Assembly (NCBI GenBank): GCA_016617855.1
Contig: JAECUM010094099.1
Location: 1 to 64,000 of the forward strand
Length of the DNA: 64,000 nt
Reading direction: 5' to 3'
Source of the DNA: Megalonaias nervosa
Taxonomy: Eukaryota; Mollusca; Bivalvia; Unionida; Unionidae
Shown piece after piece: positions 1 through 11,853 of the stretch. Position 1 is the stretch's first letter. Each line of letters begins with the position of its first letter. A program made the position numbers and the translations under genes. Under the pieces are notes generated by a model. The model made no database searches. It had not been told where the DNA came from and was given only the letters and a program-made list of their open reading frames with translations.

Positions 1-1276
1 TGAGGTCAAAACCTTGGAAAATGCCGCTGTTGCTGCTGATAAATATTCCTTAATTCATAAAGTTCCTGCTGTAAACAAATCTTTCACTCAGCAGTCTACT
101 GATAGAAAGGTGTTTCAATTAAATATGACTCTTCCTAAAACTCAATCTGGCACAACTTCTAAAAATCAAGCCTCTGACAGACTTGATTCAAAATCCATGT
201 CTATTCCTACGTGTACCTATTGCAAGAAAAAAGGACACATCATTTCTGATTGCTTCAAATTGAAATATAGGCATCAGAATCAAGATAGACCTATCCCAAA
301 TGCTCTTATTTCTAAGAGGTCAAGGTCACAGTCATGTATCAAAACAATACATTTGTTGGGTTTGAAAAACCCCAGTCTGATTGTGTTATGGAGAATTTTG
401 AACCATTCATATCGAAGGGTTCTATATCACTCTTGGGTGATTTGGCCTATCCTATTGCTATTAAAATTTTAAGGGATACAGGAGCTTCTCAGAGTCTTTT
501 AGTTTCAGGTATTTTGCCTTCTGAGAAGACCTGTTCTAATGAGAGTGTTTTCATTCAGGGAGTAGAGTGCGGCTTTGTTAATGTTCCTCTCCATTCTGTA
601 AATTTGTCATCAGACTTAGTTTCAGGACCTGTGACAGTTGGTGTAGTATCTACTTTACCCGTTGAGGGCATTCATTTGTTGCTAGGCAATGACTTAGCTG
701 GAGACGAGGTTGTGGTTAATCCACTTGTAACTGACAAGCCTTCTTTGGATCAGAAAGTTGATCCTATTGAAAAAGAAATCCCTGATTTATATCCAGCTTG
801 TGCAGTTACCAGAGCTATGGGAAAGAAAGCTGTTGAGAATGATTTTGATATGGAATGTATTCCTTTAGCTGACACATGTATCGGTCAGGCTTTTGATGAG
901 GTCACTTTCACTTCTAATTTGGATCAGTCAAAAGGTATTGATCATAGTGATCCTCTTTTGAATACTCATTCTCTTTTTTCTGATCAGGGTGACAAACGAC
1001 AATCACTTCTTGTCGAACAGGAGAAAGATCCTGAGATCTCCTGTTTGTTTCAGTGGGCCATTAGTGAAACCGAAGCAACTGAAGTACCTGTCTGTTACTT
1101 CATTAAAAATGGAGTTCTTATGAGAAAATGGAGACCTCCCGAGGTACTTGCTAGTGACAAGTGGTCAGTGAACTATCAGATTGTAGTTCCAAAATCTTAC
1201 AGACAGGAAATACATAGTTTGGCCCATGAAACTCCTCTGGCTGGTCATTTAGGGATAAAGTAAACTTATTACAAGA
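1..1276 (+). pseudogene. Gmr1-like LTR retrotransposon fragment: gag end, protease, start of integrase
   Basis: This is the 3' part of gag and the start of pol of a Ty3/gypsy-class element, cut by the window start on the left. Visible parts are a CCHC zinc knuckle (CTYCKKKGHIISDC, near 212-253), the aspartic protease active site (LRDTGASQSLLV, near 466-500), a long spacer, and the beginning of an integrase zinc domain (ETPLAGHLGIK, near 1228-1260). The frame changes near 334-350 because a base is missing relative to the sister copy at about 16727; in that copy gag and protease read as one frame. Homology stops sharply at about 1276, where sequence of the same family continues in the opposite orientation. 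The integrase follows the protease without any reverse transcriptase between them, as in the fuller copy at 14204-20903. Confidence 0.85.
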
Positions 1277-2527
1277 GTCGTATTAGGCTGAAATACCTTT
1301 CTACCAGTAGACTGCTGAGTGAAAGATTTGCCTACAACAGGAGCTTTATGAGTTAAGGAGTATTTATCAGCAGCAAGAGCAGCATTTTCCAAGGTTTCAA
1401 TATCATGCTCTTCAAGATGATTCTTAATGGCATTAGTGGCACATTATTAAACTCTTCAAGTAACACAAGTTGTTTGATTTTTTTCATAATCATGTTCAAC
1501 TTTCTTGGCTAAGCACCATCTCTCAAATAACTTCTTTTTCTCTTGCCAGTTCAACCTAAGTTTGTCCAGCTTCTTTTCTATAGTTTCTGAATTTTTGCTG
1601 ATAAGCCTCAGGGACTAACGCATAACCCCTTAAGATGCACTCTTTAACCAAATCATAGTCAGAACTCTGTTGTACTGACATGGATGCATAAATATTTCGG
1701 GCTTTTCCAAAAAGTACACATTGCAATAATTGAGTCCTATGCTCCCTTGGCCATTTCAAATTTTCAGCAGCTTTTTCAAAATAAAAAAATATTTGTCTAC
1801 TTCCTTTTCACTAAAAGGGGGAACTAACCTGATATTTTTGTAATGTCAAAAGTTGAATTTGTATGTGAAGTGGAATCTTGCCTTTCACTTGCCAGCTCAA
1901 TTTCTTTCTTTTTAATTTGAAATTCCTTTTCATCCTTCTCCTTTTGCATCTGTGCGTGCATTTGTTCTTTTTGAAACTCCAATTGTTTATCTTTCTCCCT
2001 CTCCCGTCTCTCTCTCTCTCCTTCTCTTCAAATTGTAATTGTTTATCTTTCTCCTTCTCCTGTCTCTCTTTCTCCTCTTTATCAAATTGTAATTTCATTT
2101 GTTTATCTTTCTCCGGTCTCTCTCTCTCCTTCTCTTCAAATTACAATTGCAATTGATTCCCTTTAAATTGCAACCGCAATTGCTTCTCTCTCTCCTCTAA
2201 TTGCATTTGTTTTTCTTTCTCCCTTTCCTCTTTCTGAAGCACGAGCTTCCTTAACTCCAATTCCATCTTGTATTTCATTTTTAATTCCTTTACTTTTATG
2301 TCAGAGTCTGATACCGACTTACTGACCGAAGCCAAAACACTTTTATCAAAAACATTCTTCTCTACCAAATATTGAATCAAAATATTTTTAATTTCTTCTT
2401 TCATTAAGGAAGACTTTGCTTCAGAAAGATCGTACTTTCTGGCAAGTTCAAGCAACTCATCTTTTTTAAGACTATCCAACTGCTTCTGAGTTGGACTAGA
2501 AAGAAAAGTTTCCACTTTTGATAACAT
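1277..2527 (-). pseudogene. Gmr1-like gag, inverted partner copy
   Basis: Read on the minus strand this is the gag of the same LTR family, starting MLSKVETFLSSPTQKQ at 2527. The N-terminal part (2527-2280) is open and almost identical to the copy at 15296. It is followed by a low-complexity E/K/Q/R-rich coiled-coil tract (about 2270-1930) and a conserved core (about 1800-1560, KWPREHRTQLLQCVLFGKAR). Several frameshifts break it, at about 2140, 1900, 1800 and 1555. Homology ends at about 1277 within the segment that follows the gag core, where it abuts the plus-strand fragment. The apparent plus-strand reading frame over 1878-2156 is only the antisense of the purine-rich tract. Confidence 0.85.
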
Positions 2528-2656
2528 TGTGAATGAAAGCCTGTTGTTTTCACTAAAGATTTCAAACAGAATGTAAAATAGTACTTGGGATTTAAAACTA
2601 GGGGAATTTAAATTTCAGAAAAACAATTTTCTGAAATATTTTAGCCAAATTCAAAT

Positions 2657-2674
2657 ATCCCGGACGAGCCCCCA
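2657..2674 (-). other. tRNA-Pro primer binding site
   Basis: Read on the minus strand, the 18 bases TGGGGGCTCGTCCGGGAT lie 8 bases inside the LTR edge at 2683. This is the sequence known as the tRNA-Pro primer binding site of several retroviruses and retroelements. The equivalent site in the sister copy (15145-15162) has three substitutions. The match and its position beside the LTR are seen directly; use of tRNA-Pro as primer is inferred from established knowledge. Confidence 0.88.
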
Positions 2675-2682
2675 ATTTTCTC

Positions 2683-3270
2683 TGTTACGTATAGGCTTGT
2701 TTAAAAGTAACAAAAGAAAAGAGTGAAACCAACAAGCTTTGTAAGTTTTAACAAAAATAATTTATTTCCCCTGAAAACACTGTGAAAATAGAAAATAGAA
2801 AATAGGACTTACAGTTTGTGAAGACAATCCAAACATTTATCCTAGTACTGAAAAAATACAAGTCCTATCACTAAATAGTTTTAACTGAATCCAAGTTCGA
2901 ATCTTGATGACGTTCCAAGATGGAGGATGATGACGTCAGGTGAAGTCTTTATACGAATGTCAAGAGTTCCACGTTGAACCACAACTTGTAATGTTTCAAA
3001 TTAGAATAAGTTTCCATCTAATGTCTTTGTCACTTGTATAGTTCTCCAGGGAATAAATTATTATATTCTAAAAAATAGATGAACTTCTGAACAAGCTGTC
3101 ATCTATGATAAAACATCTCGAGCTCCAAAGATGTAAAAATACAACTCCTTACGGCACATAATAGAAATATATCCTTCTTCTTGAAGATATATTATATGAC
3201 TGACTATTTCACGGGGATCTGAGTATTTTTAAACTGAACTAAGACGTCATTTTATAGGTAATTTTCATAG
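2683..3270 (-). mobile_element. LTR of the inverted Gmr1-like copy, truncated
   Basis: It begins TGTTACG at 2683 and aligns on the minus strand with the LTRs at 14204-15135 and 19975-20903 and with the solo LTR at 26507-27398. The alignment is good to about 3070 and weakens after that. The outer end is not recognisable, and the DIRS element begins at about 3275, so the LTR was probably truncated there. A full CRE palindrome lies at 2931-2938. Confidence 0.75.
2931..2938. promoter_or_regulatory. CRE-type palindrome TGACGTCA in LTR
   Basis: TGACGTCA is the consensus site for CREB/ATF-type bZIP factors. The same octamer occupies the corresponding LTR position at 14890-14897 and 20658-20665. The solo LTR keeps 7 of 8 bases at 26744-26751. 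Conservation among copies suggests it may be part of the LTR promoter; activity is inferred. Confidence 0.5.
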
Positions 3271-5159
3271 TGTATAGTTTGCACATGCACTCTGAAGTTC
3301 ATAACGCAGAATGTGTGATGCGCTACATGTATATATAGTGTCTGCTGTTTTGTCTTACAGATTTAGAACATGGGCAAGACCAGATTGACAACAACTCTAC
3401 ATTTGTAGCTTGCTCCAGTTGCCAGTCTACATATGCATGTTAGACTTGCATCTTATGGACAGAAGTCAATGGGCAGCGGTATTGGGGGGTACTAAAGGGG
3501 AAAAGCGCATGAAGGGACAGGGATATCATCAGATTGCAGACTAGGGTTCAACACCATATCACTTGCTGGAGCAGTTAATATCTCTGATATCAGAATTGTG
3601 GACCGGCTGTATGGATGCATATCCCATTCCCATCCCAATTGCAAGAACTGGACAATGTTATGTCAGTCAAGATGGCCCTATTCCTTAATGACTGGACTCT
3701 GCCATATAACTCTGATCATAATTGGTCATGACTGCAATCAATCATACAGTGTCAGCCACCAGAAGAAAGAGCTTTGTCCAGTTTCATGAACCCTGATTAT
3801 AGAGGCACTCTCATGCATACAATATCCAGATTAGCGCCTCAGTATCCAAGAGATGTCACTTCACTTTGTTCTCAAGTCTTTGCCACTCAGAGGGAGCCTG
3901 TGCTTTGCAACAGCTTGGAAGTCACCAGTTTAATGAACCACCATCCTTAATATTGTTCTCCAACTACTCTGCAGATAGCACAAGAGCTGTGGACTTCAAT
4001 ACCTTTATCCAAAGACGATGAAACTTGCCCACAAGTCCCCTCATTGTTATAAGATATTACATGATGCACAAGGACTCAGTCATACATGCTTGACTGAAAA
4101 AGTCGTCCAGCTATTGCCATCTGAGTTTTGTTGTCTTCTTCCTTCTGCAAAAACTACCTGGTCTAGTTCTGGCATTAGTTGATAACATTAAAAAGGAAGA
4201 ATTTACTTTCAAATTACTTCCATAGTCAAGCAGAATTACTGACATTCTGACCTGCTCATATTATCAATTACAAAACCCAAGCATCAACCCATTCTCTTTG
4301 TGGCAAAGATGCCTTCACTTGAACTTTAATTGTTGGTTCTATAAGTCCCACACACCAGTTTTCTGTTTGGATATCCCAGCAGTTGACTGAGGCATAGCAG
4401 CTTTGGGATGACAAAGCCATCCCCTGTACACATAGATGGAAAGTCTTGTAATGACACGTGTATATTCTCCCACTCCGAATCCCACAGGACATGTATGGGA
4501 GTCTATAGCCAGCATCTTAAATGGAGCTGCTGAACATACTCTGACCAGTCTATAAGAGCATCTATGAACTTACAACTGGAAGAATGAGATGCCATGCTCT
4601 CTACCATCATCTTTCTTAAGACCATGAAAAGGCCAAGCTACAACCACAGACTTGATCATCTAATAATGACAAAAACCTGCAAAATAAGCCACCAAGGAGA
4701 CCATTTTCCCTCCCTCACAGTATCATCTACAGCAGAGGGATTTCATGGCAAAAAATCAAAAGGGACACAAGCCTCTGGGAAGCAGTCTGACTGAATCTAC
4801 AACTGTTGAAAACCATAGTTCTTTCAAAACAAATATGACAAGAGGTGGAAATGGGACTATTGTTTTCACCAGCATTTCTATCCACAAGAGCCTTCCTATC
4901 TAAAAAATGACATATCTACATGCTGCCATTTCACAGATCCCTGTAAGGGGAATGCTCCAATTCTTTACTGCCAAATGGGATAAGTTATGCAATGATGATC
5001 TATGAACCAGACCATGGGACTCTACATTCAGCACACTGTCTTGGCCCAGGGTTTCCTCAGCTATAAAAAAGGCACACTTTGTCCTGTTTTTACCCTAAGT
5101 GTAACTCAGTTCTTTCAGCCATGCCCCTTGGTTCATGATGGAAACACCATGACAGGTTC

Positions 5160-5420
5160 CAAATTCCATTCAGGAGGGAGACTGCTTAACCATGTCGACT
5201 TGCAAGATGCATATCTTCACATGCCTATTCACACGGCTTCAAGGAAGTTCCTGCGATTTGCCTACAAAGACAACAGTTTATTTGTTCAGGGCACTCCGGT
5301 TGAACATCAGTCCCAAGGGTTTCACTCGATTGATGGAATCAGAAATAGCCCATGTTCAGACCACCACAATGGTGGCAATCTCAACCTGGTCTATGTTTTA
5401 CAAAAAAACATTGGGTGAGT
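5160..5420 (+). pseudogene. DIRS reverse transcriptase remnant
   Basis: The open frame at 5170-5410 reads LLNHVDLQDAYLHMPIHTAS, followed by RKFLRFAYKDN. This corresponds to the conserved 'DLKDAYFHIPI..RKFLRF' block (first catalytic Asp region) of DIRS reverse transcriptases. Shortly afterwards the better frame shifts (FTRLMESE near 5321-5345), and the Asp-Asp block is not recognisable. Copy B holds the matching MDLQEA at about 45030. Confidence 0.78.
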
Positions 5421-5599
5421 TATACCTTGGAGCAAGACATGATATCCCTTGTTACTCTCCTAAACTGCGTTATCATTTCAACATTTTGTTCATATTGGTA
5501 TGGATTTCAACACTAAAGTAAATAGAGTATGTCTCCCTCAGAAACCAGCATTGAATATCAGTACAATGGTGGCTTCCTTGATTAAATGTGATCTGCCCA

Positions 5600-7140
5600 C
5601 TTGACAATTGCTTCACATGCTTTGCACTCTGCTTTGGAATTTTTTAAAGTGGCATCTTTAATGAAAAATCCACATCAAGGTTTGTCATATTCCAGGCCAG
5701 CAAAATGTATTAACAGACTTGTTGTCCCAGAAGAATCAACTAATGCAAGTGGAATTATTTCATCCACTGTAAGTTTTCTCTCAGATATATGCCTAGTGGG
5801 ATTGACCAATGGTAGACTGATTTGTGATAAGGTCGAATGCCAGACTCTTAATCTTATTGTCACCAATCCCAATTCAAAGACCTGGGCAGTCTATGCTCTT
5901 TCTATAGATTAGAATGGCCTGGATGCGTATGTGTATCCTCCAACACCTTTGATTCCAAAGGTGATACTGATAGTAAGAGAATTGGAGTGTTGACTGATCC
6001 TGATTGCTCCACACAGTTATGAAAATCTTGGATCATTGAGCTCATCAGTCTTACAACAGAAATCTCCAGGAAAATCATGATAATTACTCATCTGCTCAAG
6101 CAACCATGAAGGCAGGTGTTTCATCTTAACCCAGAGTTGCTGAACCTTCAGGAACACACAGTTCTCACTAAAATTGGTAGAGAAATTGGTCAAGTGCGAT
6201 GGCCTTCCACTCTAAAAGAGTATGAAGGCAAATGGAAAATCTTCACAAACTGGCATGCCCAAGAACGCATTATACCACTGCAGGCATCAATACCTCAAAA
6301 TAGCTAACTTCCTTCTGTGACTCTTTGACAAGAAACAGCACCAGTTAAAATAAAAAGCTACCATTCCTCCATCACTGATAGCTGGCATTATCATGAAAGC
6401 AAGGATATCAGACAAAACAAAGACCTACCTGATCTTCTGTCCAATTTTTATTACACACCTCCACACACTTTGATTTTTGCCTGAAGTGGGATCCATCATT
6501 TTTTGTACTGACCTGGCTGAAGAAGGCACCATTTGAACTGCTGTCAAGAGCCTCATTGATTTTCGCCTCTCATAAAAGACCAGCTTCCTTGCTGCATTAG
6601 CAAATGGCAGAGGGAATCAGCAAAATACATGTTCTGTCAATGGACCTGAACTACATGCAGTTCTGACAGGATGGGTCAGTATCACTCATGATGGCCCTTA
6701 TTTTCATTGCCAGGAACAAGCTCCCATTCATGGGGAATTAGACATTTGTAATGAAATTCCTGTCCATCTTAAGGTCATCTACAGGGCCCAGTACAAACTC
6801 TGATGTGGTTCATATGAAGGACAGAGCCACTGCATTGAGGGAGATCATGCCCTTTCTTACCCCTCAGTGAGGGAATGGACGATACATCAGCACGGACACT
6901 TTCATTTTGGACAAAGTGGGTTATTCATTCTGCATATCAGAAAATAATACCAGACCAAATGAATTTGCTTTACATCATGATTCATAAAGTTTGGGCAGTC
7001 ACCAACAATGCTGCATTTGCATTTGTTCTCTGATATAATCCATTCAGTGGGATGGAGATCCAAGTCCACTTCTTCAGATTTTATCTCAGATCTTTTATCT
7101 GAAAAGACTCAACTCAATCTGTTGGGACCTATAGCTGTGG
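5600..7140 (+). pseudogene. DIRS RNase H and tyrosine recombinase remnant
   Basis: Around 5850-5950 the frame reads NPNSKTWAVYALSID and then GLDAYVYPPTPLIPK, a pattern typical of the C-terminal RNase H region of DIRS elements. From 6180 the peptide STLKEYEGKWKIFTNWHAQE matches the N-terminal core-binding part of DIRS tyrosine recombinases. Further matches are LKWDPSFFVLTWLKKAPFE (about 6480) and late blocks around 6890-7110. The catalytic Arg/His/Arg/Tyr residues cannot be placed because the frame is broken repeatedly. It is recognisable by pattern only and not functional. Confidence 0.72.
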
Positions 7141-7267
7141 CACAACAGGTTGCCATCCTAAGTCATTCAATAGCTTCATAAGGACAGGGCTTCAAAACTT
7201 CTGCTGGATTTGTATGAGGGAAAAGTTTCACATTTAAAGTCACTCCCAGACATATTCTCCGGTCAGG

Positions 7268-7645
7268 TTATCTAGAAGCTGTTTCAAAACCTTTAGGGAC
7301 ACAAGATAGTTTCTCAGGGGTATGGGATGTATCTCATTCCATCTCTTACCTGTTCTAGTAATTACGATTTGGGTAACATATTTAAAGAAGAAACCAACTT
7401 TTTTTAATTATAAAATGTTTTTTGAAACATACTTACCTGATCATAATATACATAACCTTAGAAGCTGTTTCAAAACCTTTAGGGACACAAGATAGTTTCT
7501 CAGGGGTATGGGATGTATCTCATTCCACCTCTTACCTGTTCTAGTAATTACAATTTGGGTAACATATTTAAAGAAGAAACCAACTTTTTTTATTATAAAA
7601 TGTTTTTTGAAACATACTTACCTGATCATAATATACATAACCCTC
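7268..7645 (+). repeat. tandem duplication, about 188 bp, near DIRS 3' end
   Basis: The segments 7270-7456 and 7459-7642 are nearly identical, including 'cctttagggacacaagatag' and 'tacttacctgatcataatat'. Only a few substitutions separate them, while the host DIRS copy is heavily decayed, so the duplication is younger than the element. Copy B has one version (about 47397-47577). Confidence 0.9.
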
Positions 7646-7890
7646 CCAGCTTCTTTGTTGTCAGATCCATATAGAGAGCATGCCTTTTGCTCCAGTAGTA
7701 ACTGAAGTGTTTACGGAATTTGGTGCCAATTCCTGTATCAAAGGGAGGTGACTTTAACTGTCATCATGGTGGGCAGGTAGCTTTAGCCTTTTAGATAAAA
7801 AGTTTAAGCCTGGGAGGGCTGGATTTACGAGGTAGTAGCAGTTCTCCGAAGGTATTATGATTGGGTAATTATTATTTTTAGTAGAAAAAA

Positions 7891-8640
7891 ATTGTTTTGT
7901 GCATCTCCACACTTATCAGTGGTCCTGAAGATTGCACAGAATTTTTTCTGTGGTCAAGAATCTGCCAGGCAGGAGGGACCAGCAACATTAGTCACAGGTG
8001 AGACTCTGGGCCCATCAAAACTAGTCAATAAACATGGTCATCATGGGACCTCCTCCCAAAGTATGTCTAACAGGTCCAACCTCTTCAGACTCACAAGCAG
8101 GCCCAGTTCAAAACAGCCTTTCTTTGTCTTTTGCTCAACAAGGTAGTCATGAGGGCCAAGGGAGATAGTCTTTGGGCTTAGAGAAGGGCGGTAATCAGCC
8201 AAAAGGAGTTGCTCCCTATTTGGCAGGCCCTTTCTCTTCACAATGATCCAGTGAGTGCACAACCGGCCCTCATTCCAGAGGCTTGCTTGTAAATATATGA
8301 CATGTGGGTCTGTTCTACTTTAACGAAAGGTAACCAGGTTTCATTTCTGTGAACATCTTCTATTGTAGACCCCTACTTCATTTTAGGGACTGATTATCAG
8401 CTGATTATTATTGTCCAGACAGAACTATGTGGTCCTCATGCAATGGTCCCTGCAGCGGCAGGTGAGGCCAGTGGAGAAATTGCTACCATGTGGGTGGCCA
8501 GTAATGGACTTGTTTGATATGATACTGAAGAAGTTCCATTTGTTTGTCTTTATGGTGCCAGATCCAAGAGCCTGGGTGGATACTTTCAGTCTGAAGTTGG
8601 ATTATTAGTAGTCTTACACCTTCCCTCATTTCAAATAATT
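7891..8640. other. unassigned stretch with coding-like remnants
   Basis: Short open frames on both strands (for example 7892-8146 plus and 8041-8262 minus) have no motif I recognise. The plus-strand translation between 8040 and 8300 is rich in Pro, Gln, Gly and Ser, which could be a decayed gag-like protein of a mobile element next to DIRS copy A. No domain supports this. Confidence 0.3.
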
Positions 8641-9340
8641 CCACAGGTTCTGCACCTAGTCAGTATGTCCATGTCTTAGCTTACATTTTTGAACATTTAG
8701 GAATTCTTTTGTATATAAAAACCTTGTTAGCAGCAAAAATCACTTGAGGTTTAGACATTTAATTTTGATAGCTATATTTGTATTGATATGTAAACAGCCC
8801 AATGTAGATCAGTGATGGCAGGATGTGTGATGCTCCAAGACTGGTTCACTGTTGATCTTCCTTTCATGATTTTTTCAACCATGCCCAAAACATTTGTGTA
8901 GGTTATATTTTCAACTCTCTCAAACATTTTAATTGTAGTGTACCTAATTTTTTTTTATTCAAAGGAGTTCTGGACAAAGCTGTTTTGACGACATGATTCT
9001 TGGCTGACCAGTGTATATCCAGTTCTGAAATGTATCTTGAACTTTTCATTTTTTTTAATATTAATAGAACTTTTTCAGGGTTATTTTGGATTCACTTCAT
9101 GGTACTGTACTTCTTCTCACATGTTCATTTGTGACTTTGAGTTTTACAAAATGTGTTGGTTTTGCTTCTTTCTGTTACTTAGTTTATCACTATAGAGTCA
9201 TAACATCCAATTTGCTGCACATGAATAAGTCATGCATGTTGTAAAAGATGATTATTTTCAACATGTAAAATTTTTATACAGATGAAACACATACAATATT
9301 TAAGTGATCTTCCTAGTTTTGCTTTGCAAGTTAATCGTTA
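8641..9340. other. AT-rich non-coding stretch
   Basis: I see no open frame, repeat or motif here beyond T-rich runs. It probably belongs to an intron or to sequence upstream of the CARD gene. Confidence 0.4.
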
Positions 9341-10500
9341 TCATTTTTTAAATCTGGCAACACTTTGGTGCTATGTCTATGTAACAAGATAACCGAGTTG
9401 GGATTTCGGATTTACAACAGAACACTTCAGATGGTGATACAAATACAATGTTTATTGATGTATGATATAAATGAGAAAGAATATTGATTAATACGTGCGT
9501 GTGTAAGATCCAAATATTGGACAATTTAACATAATACGCACGAACCTAAAAATGCAACAGATATAAATACAAATGAATGACCTTACACAGTACAAGGACA
9601 AAGGTGAACAAATCACAGCAATTTCACACAATAAAACTAATGGGTGTTTTATTCAATAGTAAAAAATGATGCATTCACTCAACTAGTGAAAAATGAGATT
9701 GTTTTACTCAAATAGTGAAACGATGAATTGATTGGAGAGATATCATACAAAAATTTATTATACACTCCCAAAACAATGGGTATAACAAAACCCCAAAATT
9801 AGCCCATGGCTAAAAGATTACATACATGGAGTAACACAAAAACACTCCATCAAAATCACACTTGGCTACCAGTCACACCGGTCAATCAAGCAAGTATCAT
9901 TATAGGTAGTCACCGACCACCATTCAATTCCTTGGTCAATCAAGCAATCAGCGCCCACCAATCCGGTCTGCAACGCCCAATCACCAGCTACTCGACCAGC
10001 AACACTGTTCACTCAGCTCTACGGCTGCTGTGGTTAATTTCTGTGGTTAGCTCTATAGCTGGTACCACGACTGTGATCACCATGGATCACTCTAGTCTCA
10101 CTGGTCAGCTCTACAGCTCTACACTCTGGTCACTCTGGTCAGCTCTACAGCTCTACACTTTGGTCACTCTGGTCAGCTCTGTAGCTCTACACTCTGGTCA
10201 GCTCTACAGCTGAAGATGTGCAAGTCCCTAAGTAGACTGCTTACTGACAAAACGTTCCGTAATGTGTAGATATCACTTTACGGTGAGGCATTTATGCACA
10301 GACAATGTAGCCTACATCGTCTGTGCACTGGAAAAATTGTTTTTCCTATCGAAAGCACTTCACACGTGCGGCATAGGATGAACCGAACTCACTGTTTCGA
10401 AATAATGTACAATATACAAAAATCACCCTCGGGTATCGTTGTACACAAAAAACGAAACCCAAGTACACGTATTTAATAAATAGAGAGATTTATACAATTC
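9341..10500. other. unassigned block of different composition, possibly a mobile-element remnant
   Basis: Compared with its AT-rich flanks this block is CA/TC-rich, has several 'ggtcaatcaagc' copies (9890-9950) and contains a minisatellite (10090-10213). Open frames at 9806-10213 and 10294-10476 show no family signature. It resembles the non-coding part of some unknown element, but no terminal repeats are visible. Confidence 0.3.
10090..10213 (+). repeat. minisatellite, about 34-bp unit, roughly 3 copies
   Basis: Units are built from 'ctctacactctggtcactc' plus 'tggtcagctctacag', repeated with small length changes. The pattern is locally homogeneous, and the open frame through it is a consequence of the repeat. 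Confidence 0.85.
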
Positions 10501-10830
10501 CGTGACAGTCTATAAAACAGTACCAAACCATAATGAATAACTTTGCCTATGCTCCCCAGATGCACTGAGCAAAACTAAGTTCAGATAAAACTCTAGTGTT
10601 TATCATGATGATATCATTGAAAGATGTAACATATCATACACACAGGGTTTGAGGAGAAATAGTAATGAATTAACATATCAGTGTAAACTGTAACCACTTT
10701 TTGCCAGTACGAGTCCATACCCATGGGCATTCAGGCCAAGGGAGGCAAATCATTATTGCTAATTATCAGATTTCAGCAGATATGTGCTCATAAAAATATT
10801 TTGATTTATATTATTTTCTTATCATTTCAG

Positions 10831-11166
10831 ATTATCCATTGGTAGCAAGAGTACTAATTAAAGGTCGTATGCCACCGGAACATGTCATTAAGGAAAAGAA
10901 ATTACAAATTTTCATGACAGAGATTGTGAAGTCTCTTAACCCCACAGATGTACTGCCATCATTGTATACACGAGGTGTGATATCCCAGGCAGTTGTGGAT
11001 GAAATCAGTGCTGAAAATAATCAGCGTGGAAGATCTGCTGCCGTCTTACAGTTAGTTTTAAATATTCCATGCCATATTGAGCACTGGTATGAAAATTTTC
11101 TGATCTGTCTGTATGAACACAATTCTGCCGAGCTTGCTGAAACTATTGATCCAGATTTCATACATG
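10831..11166 (+). CDS. exon encoding a CARD-like domain (RIG-I/MDA5-type receptor candidate)
   Basis: This is a 336-base exon: 'tatcatttcag' precedes it and 'G/gtgaga' follows, phase 1 at both ends, 112 codons without a stop. The protein shows the helix pattern of a death-fold domain. The stretch RSAAVLQLVLNIPCH, then WYENFLICLYEHNSAELAET and IDPDFI, follows the closing helices of RIG-I/MDA5-family CARDs (small/hydrophobic LL..., then W..F...L...... A..I.P.L). In that family CARDs recruit a mitochondrial adaptor (MAVS) after viral RNA is sensed. The upstream part (LPSLYTRGVISQAVVDEI) fits helices 2-4. The helicase expected of a true receptor is not in the window, so another CARD protein is possible. 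Reading continues across the donor into the intron to 11273, which I take as read-through. Confidence 0.72.
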
Positions 11167-11549
11167 GTGAGAATTTATCCTTTCCTTTTGATGACAATAT
11201 ATTGATAAAGAGCATATGCAGTAAAATCTGTTTAATTCATTTGGTACACATTTTCATTGATTTTGTTCATTAAATGCTATGAAACTACAAATTTTTAAAA
11301 TAACCGGCATAAAATAGTTTTGCATACTTCAAGAAGCATAACAAAGAATCTGAACAACAACAAATTGTAATTCTTTATCAAACCACAAAATATAAGATGC
11401 TCACAAAAGTAAATGACTTCACAGTTTTACAAATCCTGCTAAAAGCCTCCTTGCATTGGTAGACTGAAACACATAACATCTGATTTAAAATGTGAATGCT
11501 ATATCACAGGACTTGACAGTGATAGCATTCAACCATTCATTTGTAAGTA
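11167..11549 (+). other. intron start, no feature seen
   Basis: AT-rich intron sequence follows the donor at 11167. Apart from the read-through frame to 11273 I find no open frame or repeat here. Confidence 0.5.
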
Positions 11550-11853
11550 CACCTCTCCCTCAATAATTCGCACACAAATGGGGTCCAAAAACGTAGATTG
11601 CACTATAAGTGATGGCGCGAGTTATTGAGGGCCTCCATAACAACATCAGATGATGCCATCCTTGATGGACATTGAGAAAACCGCCAGGCTGGGGGTGGGG
11701 GAAAATGGATTTAATGGTTTAATGGCTGAATACTTGTTTTAAAATTGCATTGGGAATAATTGTCAATAAAGCACTTTATCTATTGAAGTTATTCATTTTC
11801 ATGTTAAAAATAAAATATGACATTTATTTTCAAGATGCCCAACCGCTGAGAGA

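Larger units (their letters stand above)
3275..7890 (+). mobile_element. DIRS-type retrotransposon, decayed copy A
   Basis: The whole block aligns in order with 42855-47835, so the two are copies of one family. Decayed frames in order are an unrecognised gag-like part (about 3540-4800), reverse transcriptase (about 5160-5420), RNase H (about 5600-5900) and a tyrosine recombinase (about 6170-7140). The order RT, RNase H, tyrosine recombinase is diagnostic of DIRS elements, which integrate without an integrase. The 3' part carries the motif ATTATGATTGGGTAA (7855) and an inverted relative near 7431-7445, in keeping with the inverted terminal repeats of the class. Many stops and frameshifts show that it is inactive. 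Confidence 0.82.

Noticed and set aside
1878..2156. 92-codon plus-strand frame rich in Leu, Phe and Ser
   Set aside because: It is the antisense of the purine-rich gag coiled-coil tract of the inverted retrotransposon.
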